Shown piece by piece: positions 25,584-32,755 of a stretch of DNA of 43,342 nucleotides. This DNA comes from JBBUX01 sp037445775 (lineage in GTDB: Bacteria; Actinomycetota; Coriobacteriia; Anaerosomatales; PHET01), in contig JBBIJX010000011.1 of NCBI GenBank assembly GCA_037445775.1, positions 1 through 43,342 on the forward strand, read 5' to 3'. The notes under the pieces were generated by a model. It was given only the letters and a program-made list of their open reading frames with translations, was not told where the DNA came from and searched no databases. Position 1 is the stretch's first letter. Each line of letters starts with the position of its first letter. The position numbers and the translations under genes were made by a program.

Positions 25584-26138
25584 TTACAACCCGATCTCTG
25601 CGGCGCGCGCCTGCATCGCCCGCAGGGCGAGTTCCAAGAACTCCTCACGCTCGAGCCCAAGCGCCTCGTGGCCCGCCATCTGATCGCGTGATGCGCCGCG
25701 CGCGAACGCCTTCTCCTTCCAGCGCTTCTTGAGGCTTCGCACCTCAACGCCGGCAAGGTCCTTCTCCGGCCGAACAAGCGCGGCCGCAACGATGAATCCC
25801 GTGGTGGGGTCCGCGCACCACAGCGCGTGGTCCATGGGCGACTCGCGCTCCGCCTTGTCGGCGTGTGCCCGAACCGCGTGGATCATCTCCTCGTCGACGA
25901 GACCCTCAAGCTCGGCAGCGGAGACCAGACCGTGGCGCTCAAAGTCGTCGGCGGTCTCCGCGTAGTCGATGTCGTGCACGAGCCCCGCGATTCCCCACCG
26001 CTCGACGTCCGGCTCCGGGCACCCCAGACGCTCTGCAAGCGCGCGCATTATGAGCTCCGTGGCGACACAGTGGTTGACCAGGTTTCGCTGGCCGATGCGC
26101 TCGTGCACGAGAGCGTACGCCTCGTCGCGTGTGATCAC
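25584..26138 (-). CDS. HD-domain phosphohydrolase-like protein
   Basis: A 184-residue cytoplasmic protein of the HD superfamily. The metal ligands are visible in order: His in LVNHCVATE, the HD pair in IAGLVHDIDY, His in IHAVRAHA and Asp in ALWCADPTTG. Proteins of this compact type hydrolyse phosphate esters of nucleotides or small molecules, but the substrate cannot be told. GTG 26138 shares GTGA with the hypB stop, so it is coupled to hypB and is the last gene of the tat-hyp group. Whether it has a role in hydrogenase maturation is unknown. Confidence 0.8.
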   Translation of the reverse strand: MITRDEAYALVHERIGQRNLVNHCVATELIMRALAERLGCPEPDVERWGIAGLVHDIDYAETADDFERHGLVSAAELEGLVDEEMIHAVRAHADKAERESPMDHALWCADPTTGFIVAAALVRPEKDLAGVEVRSLKKRWKEKAFARGASRDQMAGHEALGLEREEFLELALRAMQARAAEIGL

Positions 26139-26815
26139 TGCGACTCCCGTCTGGCGACGGAGCGCACCTCGTCGATGCGCGTGGCCAGCCACTCCGCCCA
26201 CGCCGCTACGCCCTCGCCGGTGGTGGCTGAGAGGCGGAACAGCGGCGCCTTCGGGTTAAGCGAGCGGACGACGCCAGAGAACTCCGCGTCGTCGAAGTCG
26301 AAGACCGGCATCGTGTCGACCTTGTTCAGGATGATCGCCTCGGAGATCTGGAAGATGCCCGGGTACTTGTACGGCTTGTCGTGTCCCTCGGGCACCGAGA
26401 GGATCATGACCTTCGCGTGTTCGCCAAGGTTGAACTCGGTGGGGCAGACGAGGTTGCCCACGTTCTCGATGATGACGAGGTCGAGCGCGTCCAGATCAAG
26501 CGTCTCGACGGCCCGGCGGATCATGTCGCTCTCCAGATGGCACGCGCCGCCGGTGTTGATCTGCACGGCGGGGATGCCGTGCGCCTTGACCTTCTCCGCG
26601 TCGACCTTGCTCGCGATGTCGCCCTCGATGACCGCGATCCGGTAGCGGTCGCGCAGTGCCTCTATCGTCGCAAGGATGGTAGACGTCTTGCCGGCTCCCG
26701 GCGATGCCATGAGGTCGAGCACGAAGACACCGGACGCGTCGAACAGCGCACGGTTCTCGGCCGCAAGCCGTTCGTTGCGATCAAGGATGGGCTTGGACAG
26801 GTCGATCGTCGCCAT
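26135..26815 (-). CDS. hypB: [NiFe]-hydrogenase nickel-insertion GTPase HypB
   Basis: A 226-residue SIMIBI-class GTPase that drives nickel delivery to the hydrogenase large subunit together with HypA. Walker A is MASPGAGKTS (about 36-45), the base-specificity motif ILNKVD (about 162-167). The G-domain nickel/zinc ligands are Cys-His in GGACHLES (about C92, H93) and Cys in NLVCPTEF (about C124). It lacks the N-terminal CxxCGC site of E. coli HypB and any His-rich nickel store, so it is the minimal form. The ATG lies five bases after hypA. No hydrogenase structural genes are in the window. Confidence 0.95.
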   Translation of the reverse strand: MATIDLSKPILDRNERLAAENRALFDASGVFVLDLMASPGAGKTSTILATIEALRDRYRIAVIEGDIASKVDAEKVKAHGIPAVQINTGGACHLESDMIRRAVETLDLDALDLVIIENVGNLVCPTEFNLGEHAKVMILSVPEGHDKPYKYPGIFQISEAIILNKVDTMPVFDFDDAEFSGVVRSLNPKAPLFRLSATTGEGVAAWAEWLATRIDEVRSVARRESQ

Positions 26816-26820
26816 GCGCG

Positions 26821-27204
26821 CTACCCCGCTTCGTCGTCGGCGGAACCGGCATGTGCCGGGTCGTCATCGGTCTCGATCGAGTCGATACGCAGCTCCCGGC
26901 CTTGGAGCGGCTCCACGTCGAACGAGCCGCACGATGGGCATAGCATCTCGAACCGGTCGTGGCCGTACTCGCTGCCGCAAGAGCGGCACCGGGAGCGCGC
27001 CGGCACGTTCGTCACGACGAGCGTCGCTCCCTCGGCCATCGTGCCGGGCGTGAGCGACTCGAACGCGAACTGCAGCGCGAACTCCACGACCTCGGTGAGT
27101 TCGCCCACGCTCACGCGTATCTCGGTGATGCGCGTCGCACCGGCGTCCCGGGCCGCCTCGAAGGAGGCTGCGAGGATGCCCTGCGTGATGCCCATCTCGT
27201 GCAC
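26821..27204 (-). CDS. hypA: Hydrogenase nickel-incorporation protein HypA
   Basis: A 127-residue nickel chaperone. The N-terminus MHEMGIT needs GTG 27204 as start, which supplies the nickel-binding MHE motif; the ATG three codons later would lose His2. The zinc site is two CxxC pairs, CRSCG and CPSCG (about 73-76 and 89-92). An acidic C-terminal extension of about 20 residues (DDDPAHAGSADDEAG) follows the usual end. It sits 22 bases after tatC and five bases before hypB. Confidence 0.95.
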   Translation of the reverse strand: MHEMGITQGILAASFEAARDAGATRITEIRVSVGELTEVVEFALQFAFESLTPGTMAEGATLVVTNVPARSRCRSCGSEYGHDRFEMLCPSCGSFDVEPLQGRELRIDSIETDDDPAHAGSADDEAG

Positions 27205-27226
27205 GCGTCGCCCGTCGCTTTCTGTC

Positions 27227-27997
27227 TCAGGAAGCGAGCTCGGCCGTGAGCGCTTCTTGCTCCCGTATCCGCCGTGCGAACACGAAGCGGGCGAGCAGCA
27301 GGCTGCCCTCGTAAAGCGCGACGAGCGAGCCGCCCAGAAGCCCCATCGTCACAGGCGACCAGTCCGGCGTTGCGACCGCCGCCACCACAGCGAGCGAGCA
27401 GTAGGCGAAGCGCCAGTTCTGCCGCAGCTTGCGGTACGGGATGAGCCCGAAACCGATCGAGTAGAACACGACGATGGGAATCTCGAATGCGAGCCCGAAC
27501 CCAACAAGCAGGAGCCCGATTCCCGTCAGGAACCGGTCCGCCGACGGGATGATGGTGATCAGCTCACCACCCTGCGTGAACATGAACGCGAACGCCGGCT
27601 CCATGATGACGCTGTAGGCGAAGAGCGCCCCGGTGAGAAACAGCGTGAGCGCGGCGAGGAACGTCGGGAAGAACCAGCGCCGTTCCTTGGGCTTGAGCGC
27701 GGGCAGGAAGAACGCCATGACCTGCCAGATGATGATCGGACTGAAGACCACGATCGATGCGAACAGCGCGACCTTGAAGCGGAACGTGAACGTCTCGAAC
27801 GGCCCGAACACATTGAGCTGACCCCCGGGGATCATCTCCTCGATGGGTGCGAGGATCCACGCGAGGATCGTCGAGAAGAACGGGTCGAAGTAGAGCACAG
27901 TCGAGCCCACGAGCAACGTCAGCACGATGATGACGAGGCGCTGTCTGAGCTCCGCGATGTGTTCGAAGAATGGTAGTCGCTTGGGTCCGATGGGCAT
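27227..27997 (-). CDS. tatC: Sec-independent protein translocase TatC
   Basis: A 256-residue, six-helix receptor of the twin-arginine pathway, which recognises RR signal peptides of folded cofactor proteins. Family marks are the N-terminal FFEHIAELRQRL with its conserved Glu, GPFETFTFRFKVALFAS after TM1, FFLPALKPKERRW, and FGLAFEIPIVVFY in TM4. The ATG lies 18 bases after tatA. Placement between tatA and hypA suggests that one main client is an exported [NiFe] hydrogenase, an inference from neighbourhood. Confidence 0.96.
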   Translation of the reverse strand: MPIGPKRLPFFEHIAELRQRLVIIVLTLLVGSTVLYFDPFFSTILAWILAPIEEMIPGGQLNVFGPFETFTFRFKVALFASIVVFSPIIIWQVMAFFLPALKPKERRWFFPTFLAALTLFLTGALFAYSVIMEPAFAFMFTQGGELITIIPSADRFLTGIGLLLVGFGLAFEIPIVVFYSIGFGLIPYRKLRQNWRFAYCSLAVVAAVATPDWSPVTMGLLGGSLVALYEGSLLLARFVFARRIREQEALTAELAS

Positions 27998-28015
27998 CGA
28001 CGGCGTCGAGGAGGC

Positions 28016-28315
28016 CTACTCCTCGTCCTCCTCGTCATCCTCGTCGGTCGAAGCCCAGATGGAGGCTGCGGCCGTTGGTGCCTCCACGGGCGGCGAAGCG
28101 GGCGCCTCCACTTTCGGGACCGACGCGCCAGACGGCTTCGTGTCGCCGGCATACATCTCGGCGCGGATCACGCGCTCCATATCTTCCTGGGCACGCTTGA
28201 ACGTGCCCATGGCGCGGCCCACCGTGCGCCCCAGCTCCGGCAGCTTGTCAGGCCCGAAGATGATGAGCACGAGCACCAAGATGATGAGCAGCTCGAAGCC
28301 GCTGATTCCGAACAC
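28016..28315 (-). CDS. TatA/TatB-type translocase component
   Basis: A 99-residue protein with a single N-terminal membrane helix, the hinge FGPDKLPELGR and an amphipathic helix (TVGRAMGTFKRAQEDME), as in TatA/TatB. The C-terminus is Pro/Ala-rich and ends in an acidic run (STDEDDEEDEE). Gram-positive bacteria often use one bifunctional TatA; the Pro and Glu in the hinge are shared by TatA and TatB, so I do not choose. GTG 28315 follows AAGGTGGGG. It begins the tat-hyp-HD group. Confidence 0.93.
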   Translation of the reverse strand: MFGISGFELLIILVLVLIIFGPDKLPELGRTVGRAMGTFKRAQEDMERVIRAEMYAGDTKPSGASVPKVEAPASPPVEAPTAAASIWASTDEDDEEDEE

Positions 28316-28369
28316 AACCCCACCTTGTCAACGTCGCCGCGAGCAAGCGGCATGACCCGGAGCACGGTG

Positions 28370-28385
28370 CCGGCCGCGCGGCCGG
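28370..28385 (-). terminator. GC palindrome directly after STAS gene
   Basis: A perfect 16-base palindrome, CCGGCCGCGCGGCCGG, begins one base after the STAS stop codon and lies 55 bases before tatA. It could end the STAS transcript, but no T-run follows. Confidence 0.35.
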
Positions 28386-28386
28386 A

Positions 28387-28722
28387 CTAGAAGCGCCTTG
28401 CCTCCACGATGTCGGAGAAGATCGGGAACACCTTGTCGAGACCCGTGATGCGAAAGATCTTCAGGATGTTGTCGCGCGTGCAGACGATGCGCACGACCCC
28501 GTCCCGCTCGCGCGCACGACGCAGCGCGCTCACCAGCACGCCCAGCCCGGAGCTGTCGATGAAGCCCACCCTCTCGAGGTCGACGATCACGTTCTCACAG
28601 CCGCCCTCGATCGCGGAGACGAGCTCCTGCTTGAGCTGCGGCGCCGAGTACACGTCGACCTCACCGTCTAAGACGACGGTGCAGACCTCGTCGTACTTCT
28701 CGGTCGTGATGCCGAGCTCCAT
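28387..28722 (-). CDS. STAS-domain anti-sigma factor antagonist
   Basis: A 111-residue single STAS domain. The phosphorylation loop FIDSSGLGVLV (Ser57/58) matches SpoIIAA/RsbV, where the unphosphorylated form frees a sigma factor by binding its anti-sigma kinase. I chose ATG 28722 because GAGGAGAG stands seven bases ahead; the frame upstream is open but unsupported. No kinase (RsbW/SpoIIAB) or sigma gene is beside it, so the partner is encoded elsewhere. A second STAS gene is divergently transcribed from the shared 169-base region. Confidence 0.92.
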   Translation of the reverse strand: MELGITTEKYDEVCTVVLDGEVDVYSAPQLKQELVSAIEGGCENVIVDLERVGFIDSSGLGVLVSALRRARERDGVVRIVCTRDNILKIFRITGLDKVFPIFSDIVEARRF

Positions 28723-28763
28723 AGCGACACTCTCCTCGCGGATACCGGCGAACGATGGCACCG

Positions 28764-28792
28764 ATTGTACCGCTCACCAGCGGCTCGTTCCA
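28764..28792 (-). promoter_or_regulatory. Possible promoter of the minus-strand STAS gene
   Basis: TACAAT (5 of 6) at 28764-28769 lies about 42 bases before the ATG, with TGGAAC (weak -35) 17 bases upstream at 28787-28792. Confidence 0.35.
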
Positions 28793-28891
28793 CTCGCCAT
28801 AACGCTCGCGGGCGCGTCTTGGTCGCGAAGCGTGGGTAGCGACGGGTTTGGGGGTACCATCATTACGACCCCGACCCGGAGGAAGGACCAT

Positions 28892-29245
28892 ATGGCGCTG
28901 ACAATCGACCTCGCCCAGGAGACCGGCTGCTGGGTGCTTACGCTCACGGGCGACCTCGACTACGGAGAATGTGCCGGATTCCGGACGAACATAGACCGCA
29001 TTCTGAAAGCGTCGCCCCCCGCCACTATCGTCGACCTCTCCAAGCTCGAGTACCTCGACAGCTCGGGGCTGGGACTCCTGCTCGCCATGTCGAAGGAGTA
29101 CGGCGCACAGGGCGGAACGCTCGTGCTCGTCACGAACGAGACCGTGGACAACATCCTGTCGCTCACACGACTGAACGGCATCTTCGCGATAGCGCCGACG
29201 CTTGAAGAGGCGCGGCTGATCGCCGTGCCCGAATCGACACCCTGA
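28892..29245 (+). CDS. STAS-domain anti-sigma factor antagonist (divergent copy)
   Basis: A 117-residue single STAS domain on the plus strand with the conserved loop YLDSSGLGLLL (Ser57/58). ATG 28892 has a strong GGAGGAAGG at 28879-28887. It differs clearly from the minus-strand STAS protein, so the pair is an old duplication or two separate circuits. Its last codon lies nine bases from the convergent TPR gene end. It probably interacts with an anti-sigma kinase encoded elsewhere. Confidence 0.92.
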   Translation: MALTIDLAQETGCWVLTLTGDLDYGECAGFRTNIDRILKASPPATIVDLSKLEYLDSSGLGLLLAMSKEYGAQGGTLVLVTNETVDNILSLTRLNGIFAIAPTLEEARLIAVPESTP

Positions 29246-29254
29246 CGCGGCCGC

Positions 29255-29938
29255 CTACGGCGCGGCGGTGCCCGTGGCCGGCGCGGCGGTGGCCGGCGAG
29301 CCTGCGGCTCCCTTGAGCGTCTCAACCTCGCTCTTCGCGAACTCAGGGTTGCCCTGCTTGCCCTCCGGGTCGAGCTTCAGGTACTCCTCGAACGCGGCAA
29401 CCGCCTCCGCGTTCTGGGCGAGCGCCTTGTGGAAGATGCCCAGGTTGAAGAAGGCCGGGGCGAACTTGGGGTTCGCCTCGGCGATCCGCTGCGCGGCCTC
29501 GATCGCAGCGCCAGTCTCCCCGGTGTAGAAGAGCGTGATCGCGTAGTCCACGACCACAGGCGGATCACCGTCCTTGACCGCGATGGCCCTGCGGTACGCG
29601 TCCTTCGCGGCCACCCACATCGGCTGATCGACGCCTGCTGTCGCCGTCCCGGACTGGCTCGCCTGCTGCAGCTGCGCCGCCCAGTCGAAATACGTGTTGC
29701 CCAGGTTCACGAGTACCGTGTAGCTTTCCGGCTCACTCTGCAGCAGAGACGTCAGCCCCTGAACGGAAGGCGCGAACTGCTGATCGATGGCGTCAAGCGC
29801 GCTCGCCTGCTGGTTCTGGGTGTCGCCGCCCGAGAACGCTCCACCCAGAAGCGGGATGAAACTCGCGACGAACGCGACGATGAGCACGATGATGATGACC
29901 TTGACACCGAGCGATGTCTGGGACTTGTTGAGAGCCAC
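29255..29938 (-). CDS. Membrane-anchored TPR protein
   Basis: A 227-residue protein with a single N-terminal helix (about 13-33, VKVIIIVLIVAFVASFIPLL), so the rest faces outside. Two to three tetratricopeptide-type repeats are visible at about 65-90, 140-165 and 160-195 (AFFNLGIFHKALAQNAEAVAAFEEYLKLDP). A Gln/Ser-rich linker and an Ala/Pro/Thr-rich tail flank them. GTG 29938 is preceded by CGAGGAGG. TPR domains bind proteins; the general shape resembles NrfG/CcmH-type cytochrome-assembly TPR proteins, but nothing beyond the fold supports that here. Confidence 0.75.
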   Translation of the reverse strand: MALNKSQTSLGVKVIIIVLIVAFVASFIPLLGGAFSGGDTQNQQASALDAIDQQFAPSVQGLTSLLQSEPESYTVLVNLGNTYFDWAAQLQQASQSGTATAGVDQPMWVAAKDAYRRAIAVKDGDPPVVVDYAITLFYTGETGAAIEAAQRIAEANPKFAPAFFNLGIFHKALAQNAEAVAAFEEYLKLDPEGKQGNPEFAKSEVETLKGAAGSPATAAPATGTAAP

Positions 29939-29971
29939 CGCAGGCCTCCTCGAGTTAGACGGCGAGGCGGA

Positions 29972-30005
29972 CCCGGACCGGCGTCGTTAGCGACCGGTGT
30001 CCGGG
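29972..30005 (-). terminator. Imperfect GC hairpin between the unknown membrane protein and TPR genes
   Basis: Minus-strand arms CCCGGACACCGGTCG and CGACGCCGGTCCGGG pair around CTAA with two small bulges. No T-run; possibly a processing or partial-termination site. Confidence 0.35.
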
Positions 30006-30024
30006 CCCGCGCTCACGCGATCGA

Positions 30025-30459
30025 CTACTTGCCGGTGGTCTCCTTGGAGCCGCCGCCCGTTCCGGTGGTGCCTGTGGAGCCTCCAGGAGCGCCGCCTTCG
30101 CCGATCTGCGGGTGTCCCGGCGGCAGCTCGCCACCCTGCAACTGGTCGGGGCTGAGCTCCGGCGCCTGCTGCGCCGCACCCGTGCCCATCCCGGCGGGCA
30201 TCCCCGTCGTCACAGGAGCGGCCATACCGCGGCCCACGAAGATACCTATGATGACGCCGATAAGCACCGCGACGACACCCGTGAGGACCGTCACCGTCAT
30301 CGTCACCATCTGCTCGCCGGCCGGCGCCGCGGGCGCTGCGGCCTTCACGGGAGCCTTCGCCGCGGGTTTCGCCGAGCCGCTCGCCTTCTTGTCGGCGGGC
30401 TTGGCCTCCTCCTTGGCCGGCTCACCTTCGTCGAAGAAGAAGTCCTGGTCGTCGCTCAC
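30025..30459 (-). CDS. Unrecognised single-pass membrane protein, Ala/Pro/Gly-rich
   Basis: A 144-residue protein from GTG 30459 (VSDDQDFFFDEGEP), which has AAAGG about ten bases ahead; ATG 30477 would add six residues. An acidic N-terminus is followed by a Lys/Ala/Pro-rich linker, one membrane helix (about 52-77, TVLTGVVAVLIGVIIGIFVG), and an outer low-complexity tail containing ELPPGHPQIGEGG and Gly/Thr runs. PPGHP stands out as a motif in otherwise simple sequence. I recognise no family. It shares a direction with the TPR gene 86 bases on, so the two may work together at the membrane. Extended -10 TGCTATACT lies upstream. Confidence 0.6.
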   Translation of the reverse strand: MSDDQDFFFDEGEPAKEEAKPADKKASGSAKPAAKAPVKAAAPAAPAGEQMVTMTVTVLTGVVAVLIGVIIGIFVGRGMAAPVTTGMPAGMGTGAAQQAPELSPDQLQGGELPPGHPQIGEGGAPGGSTGTTGTGGGSKETTGK

Positions 30460-30522
30460 GTCGCTGTTACCTTTCATCCTGGGGCAACGCACCGTCGCGC
30501 CTACCCTGCCTGAACCTCGCGT

Positions 30523-30531
30523 AGTATAGCA
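30523..30531 (-). promoter_or_regulatory. Extended -10 promoter element
   Basis: Minus-strand TGCTATACT: TGn plus TATACT (5 of 6 to TATAAT), about 65 bases before the gene at 30459. No good -35. Confidence 0.5.
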
Positions 30532-30605
30532 TCGCGCCTGCGTGCGCGAAGAGCCTTTCGCGAGATGAACACAGCAACGCGTGCGCCAAGAGCGTGATCA
30601 TGCCC

Positions 30606-31952
30606 TCAGGTGCGGAGCTTCATCCGCATCTCCTCGGCCCGCGCGAAGATGCGCTCGTGGTCGAGACGGCTCCACGCGTGGGTCTCATAGACCACTTCGC
30701 CCGCCACCATCGTCCAGAGCACGTTCTCCTGATTGGCGGTATGCACGAGCGTCCCGTACGGCGAGTGCGTGGGTATCTGATGGGACTCTGAGAGGTCCAC
30801 TGCGACGATGTCAGCCTGCTTGCCGGGCTCGAGCGAGCCCACACGGTCGTCGATCTTCAGGGCGCGCGCTGCGCCGAGTGTCGCCAGCTTGACGAACTGA
30901 CGCGCGGGGATGAAGCGCTCCTCACCCAGGACCGCCCGCTGCACGAGCAGCCCGATGCGCATCTCCTCGAACTCGTCCATCGAGTTGCTCGCCGCCGGCG
31001 AGTCCGTCCCGAGGCCCACACGGATGCCGGCATTGATGAACTCGTGGATGGGCGCGATTCCCATGCCCAGCTTGGCGTTGCAGCGCGGGCAGTACGCGAC
31101 AGCGACGTCGTGCCTGGCTAGCGCTTCGATATCCCCGTCGTCGAGCTGCGTGCAGTGCACGGCGAGCAGGTTCGGCACGTCGAAGATGCCCCACTGCAGC
31201 ACGTAGCGCACCGGGCTCACGCCGGTGGGAAGCCAGAGCGGCGCCATCTCGTCGAATGAGTCGCGGACGTCTCGTGCAAGCATCGACGAACCGTGTCTGA
31301 CGAACTCGTACTCCTCGCGGCTGCCTGCCAGGTGCATCGCGACCGGCGTGCCGTCCTGAGCGTATTCGGCCACGCGCCGGAAGAGCTCGGGGTGACACGA
31401 GTACGCCGCGTGCGGCGCGATGCCTATCGTCAGACGCTTCGCGTCGCCAGTCGCCCGCCATGCTTCGATATCCGCGGTCGCGCGCTCCATCACGGCGCCG
31501 ACTTCGCGCTTGTTCATCGTGGAGACCTCGCGGTAGACCACGCCTCGAAGGCCCGCCGCCTGAACAGCGTGGCCAGAAGATCCCGTGCGCGTGATGTCGG
31601 CGACGGTGGTGATCCCGGACTGCAGAGCCTCAGCGGCGCCGAGCAGGGCTGCGTCGTCCCAGTCCTGAGAGGTGAACCGCTGCTCCTTCTGCATGAGTTG
31701 CAGCTTCCAGCGCGAGTACGGCAGGTCGTCGACGAGACCGCGGAGCGCCGTGTACTCCAGATGCGTGTGCGCGTCGACGAAGCCGGGCATGAGCGCAGCG
31801 AGTCCGAAGTCCTTGACCGGCTCGTCAGGGTGCAGTTCTTTCAGGCGCTCGAACTCCCCGATCTCAACAATCGTGTCGTCGCGAACGAGTACGGCGCCGT
31901 ACTCGAGATGCGGCGTCGCAACGGGCAGCACGTAGCGCGCGGTCAGAAGCAT
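30606..31952 (-). CDS. Amidohydrolase, aminodeoxyfutalosine or SAH/MTA deaminase type
   Basis: A 448-residue metal-dependent deaminase of the TrzA/AtzA/SAH-deaminase branch. Metal and catalytic residues are visible: HxH in VDAHTHLEY (H62, H64), His in VAMHLAGSREE (H207), His in LAVHCTQL (H266) and Asp in GLGTDSPAASN (D317). YCPRCNAKLG matches the family's CPRSN loop. The start is ATG 31952. It lies 62 bases after menG. In the modified futalosine route of menaquinone synthesis such an enzyme deaminates aminodeoxyfutalosine, so MqnX is plausible; recycling of the S-adenosylhomocysteine made by MenG is the alternative. Cytoplasmic. Confidence 0.85.
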   Translation of the reverse strand: MLLTARYVLPVATPHLEYGAVLVRDDTIVEIGEFERLKELHPDEPVKDFGLAALMPGFVDAHTHLEYTALRGLVDDLPYSRWKLQLMQKEQRFTSQDWDDAALLGAAEALQSGITTVADITRTGSSGHAVQAAGLRGVVYREVSTMNKREVGAVMERATADIEAWRATGDAKRLTIGIAPHAAYSCHPELFRRVAEYAQDGTPVAMHLAGSREEYEFVRHGSSMLARDVRDSFDEMAPLWLPTGVSPVRYVLQWGIFDVPNLLAVHCTQLDDGDIEALARHDVAVAYCPRCNAKLGMGIAPIHEFINAGIRVGLGTDSPAASNSMDEFEEMRIGLLVQRAVLGEERFIPARQFVKLATLGAARALKIDDRVGSLEPGKQADIVAVDLSESHQIPTHSPYGTLVHTANQENVLWTMVAGEVVYETHAWSRLDHERIFARAEEMRMKLRT

Positions 31953-32014
31953 CCTGGTAGCCCCTTCGTCAGGTGTCCCTTCCGGATTCTACCGCACAGG
32001 CGGCCGCCTCGCGC

Positions 32015-32749
32015 TCACCGGATGGCGGTGTGCAAGGCGACCACGCCGCCCGAAAGGTCACGCCATGTGATTGCCGTGAACCCGGCCGCGCGCAGCTCCG
32101 CCGCTAACTCGGCCTGGGACGGGAAGCGGCGGATCGAGTCGTTGAGGTAGACGAAGCTCGCCCGATCGCGCGTGAGCGCACCGCCGATCGCGGGGATAGC
32201 ATGGTGCAGGTAGGTGTGGTAGATGCCGCGCCAAGGACCGAACGCAGGTCGCGAGAACTCGAGGATCACGTAGCGGCCGCCCGGCTTGAGCACGCGCCGG
32301 ACCTCTGAGAAGTTGCGCGCGCGGTCAGGAAGGTTGCGCACTCCGAACGCGACAGTGACGACATCGAACGAAGCGTCGTCGAAGGGCAGGTCCTGAGCGT
32401 CGGCGTGCTCGAAGGACAGGCGCGTGGGCCCGCCGTAGGAGGCCGCCTTACCGCGTGCGATCGCAAGCATCTCCGGAGTGAAGTCGGTCACCACCACCTC
32501 GGCCGGCGAGGCCTGTCGCGCTATGGCGAGCGCCACGTCGCCCGTGCCCGCGCAAAGGTCGAGCACCCGCGACTCGCTCGTGAGCCCGCAAGCGGCCACG
32601 AGACGGCGGCGCCACGTGCGGTCGATACCCATCGACGCAAGGGTGTTGAACGTGTCGTACTCGCCGGCGATGTTCGAGAAGATCGAGCGCACGCGCTCAG
32701 GCACCGCCTCGCCGGGAGCCGGCACCGGGGGTTCGACCTCGGCCGCCAT
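32015..32749 (-). CDS. menG: Demethylmenaquinone methyltransferase
   Basis: A 244-residue class I SAM-dependent C-methyltransferase of the UbiE/MenG family that adds the methyl group to demethylmenaquinone. Visible marks: FSNIAGEYDTFNTLASMGID at the N-terminus, SAM motif VLDLCAGTGDVAL, VAFGVRNLPDRARNFSEV, FSRPAFGPWRGIYHTYL and the C-terminal RDLSGGVVALHTA (the NLTGGIVAIH region). ATG 32749 lies six bases after the radical SAM stop. It shows that the organism uses menaquinone, the partner expected for complex I and the NapC/NrfH-like cytochrome. Confidence 0.94.
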   Translation of the reverse strand: MAAEVEPPVPAPGEAVPERVRSIFSNIAGEYDTFNTLASMGIDRTWRRRLVAACGLTSESRVLDLCAGTGDVALAIARQASPAEVVVTDFTPEMLAIARGKAASYGGPTRLSFEHADAQDLPFDDASFDVVTVAFGVRNLPDRARNFSEVRRVLKPGGRYVILEFSRPAFGPWRGIYHTYLHHAIPAIGGALTRDRASFVYLNDSIRRFPSQAELAAELRAAGFTAITWRDLSGGVVALHTAIR

Positions 32750-32755
32750 GCGCGC

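Noticed and set aside
23529..25691. A 720-codon open frame on the plus strand opposite topA
   Set aside because: It is a GC-driven mirror frame of topA: Arg/Leu-rich with no recognisable domain, while the minus-strand frame shows Toprim, active-site and zinc motifs.
28850..28870. GGTTTGGGGGTAC as a SigB/SigH-type promoter for the plus-strand STAS gene
   Set aside because: GTTT and GGGTAC lie side by side rather than 13-15 bases apart, so the match is not meaningful.
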